Assembly: GCA_003131365.1 (NCBI GenBank)
Contig: PKVB01000106.1
Span: 4,533-10,169 of the forward strand
DNA from: Gemmatimonadota bacterium
GTDB lineage: Bacteria; Gemmatimonadota; Gemmatimonadetes; Gemmatimonadales; Gemmatimonadaceae
DNA length: 5,637 nt
Reading direction: 5' to 3'
Below are positions 5,196 through 5,637 of the stretch, in pieces; within the stretch, counting starts at the first letter, position 1; each line of letters opens with the position of its first letter. The notes under the pieces are model-generated. The model saw nothing but the letters and a program-made list of their open reading frames with translations, was not told the origin of the DNA and ran no database searches. The position numbers were made by a program, and so were the translations under genes.

Positions 5196-5637
5196 CAGCG
5201 TGTCCCCGCCATTACCAGGTCTTCCGGAGCGAGCTTCAGCGACTGCCGTGCATCGGGCGCAATGAGAACTCCCGCAATGTGCGGCTTCCCGACGATGTAG
5301 CGGCGCGCGTACGCGCGGAGATCTTCAAGTGTCTGCTGTGCCATGAAGTCAACGTAACCCATGTAGTACTCGAGACTGGCGACGCTCCACCAGAACCCCA
5401 GCGTGTGCGCGAACCCCGAGGCCCGCTCACGATCGAATGCCGAAGTTACGGCACGATGCGCTTTGACCGCCTCGAGTTCGTCCAATGTGAAGTAGCCCGG
5501 CGCATCGAACTTTGCTATCTCGCCGTATAGGGCCGCCAGCGCTTCGCGAAGCTGTTCGGGTGATGTCTGTCCGCTGATTGTGATCGGTCCTGTGTGGTTG
5601 AGCGTGTAGTAATTGACGCCCACCCCTTGCCATAGTC
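5195..5637 (-). CDS. M16 family peptidase, C-terminal part (5' end outside the window)
   Basis: The frame is open to the right edge, giving 146 visible residues preceded by a partial codon. The first complete codons read LWQGVGVNYY, and the GTG at 5621-5623 is internal, not a start. The visible part is the end of the second M16 half-domain: a GPITISGQTSP strand, the EQLREALAALYGEI helix, a segment including LDELEAVKAH, FWWSVASLEYYMGY, and a C-terminal TLEDLRAYARRYI-type helix before the VLIAP strand. The HxxEH site would lie several hundred bases beyond the edge. The residue aligning with the family's substrate-binding Tyr (GLAYxV) appears to be Gln in LWQGVGV. If so, this subunit lacks the Arg/Tyr pair that its partner keeps, as expected for the zinc-bearing half of a heterodimer. 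Its stop and the partner's start share one base (TGATG). Confidence 0.88.
   Translation of the reverse strand, partial: LWQGVGVNYYTLNHTGPITISGQTSPEQLREALAALYGEIAKFDAPGYFTLDELEAVKAHRAVTSAFDRERASGFAHTLGFWWSVASLEYYMGYVDFMAQQTLEDLRAYARRYIVGKPHIAGVLIAPDARQSLKLAPEDLVMAGTR

Noticed and set aside
5621..5623. GTG as the start of the upstream M16 gene
   Set aside because: The frame continues open to the window edge, and the encoded part is only the C-terminal end of an M16 protein, so this GTG is an internal valine codon.

Overview
This is a high-GC bacterial window with tightly packed genes and ordinary Shine-Dalgarno-type features. The mix of a lipoprotein plastocyanin with a Thr-rich linker, tandem periplasmic M16 peptidases and a Wzz/BY-kinase-like membrane protein resembles Gemmatimonadota or a related soil or sediment lineage. 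That placement rests on gene style only and is an inference. There are no rRNA or tRNA genes, CRISPR arrays, insertion sequences or phage genes.

Layout, left to right. (A) 1-2317, minus strand: an apparent three-gene operon, transcribed from 2317 towards 1. It runs from a two-TM Wzz/BY-kinase-like protein with a degenerate nucleotide site (593-2317), through a free methionine-(R)-sulfoxide reductase (92-586, 6 bp gap), to the first 31 codons of an HD-type hydrolase (1-95, ATGA overlap), which leaves the window. (B) 2318-2502: a 185 bp intergenic stretch holding a strong intrinsic terminator for the next minus-strand gene. (C) 2503-3030, minus: a lipoprotein blue-copper (plastocyanin-like) protein. 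(D) 3031-3186: a divergent intergenic region with a perfect CRP-type palindrome. (E) 3187-3900, plus: a stand-alone, divergent HisA. (F) 3933 to the right edge, minus: two translationally coupled M16 (insulinase-like) peptidase subunits, the upstream one cut by the window edge.

How the genes may work together: the M16 pair looks like a heterodimeric protease. The downstream subunit has lost all zinc ligands but keeps the substrate-binding Arg/Tyr pair, so the upstream subunit should carry the catalytic site. The operon in (A) links an envelope polysaccharide-type protein, oxidised-methionine repair and possibly alarmone or nucleotide hydrolysis; any shared process is speculative. The copper protein and hisA share a divergent regulatory region that may be read by a CRP/FNR-family regulator.

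Nothing here is a demonstrably new system. The most interesting points are the pseudo-BY-kinase, the altered HisA active-site loop, the CRP-like operator and the split M16 active site.
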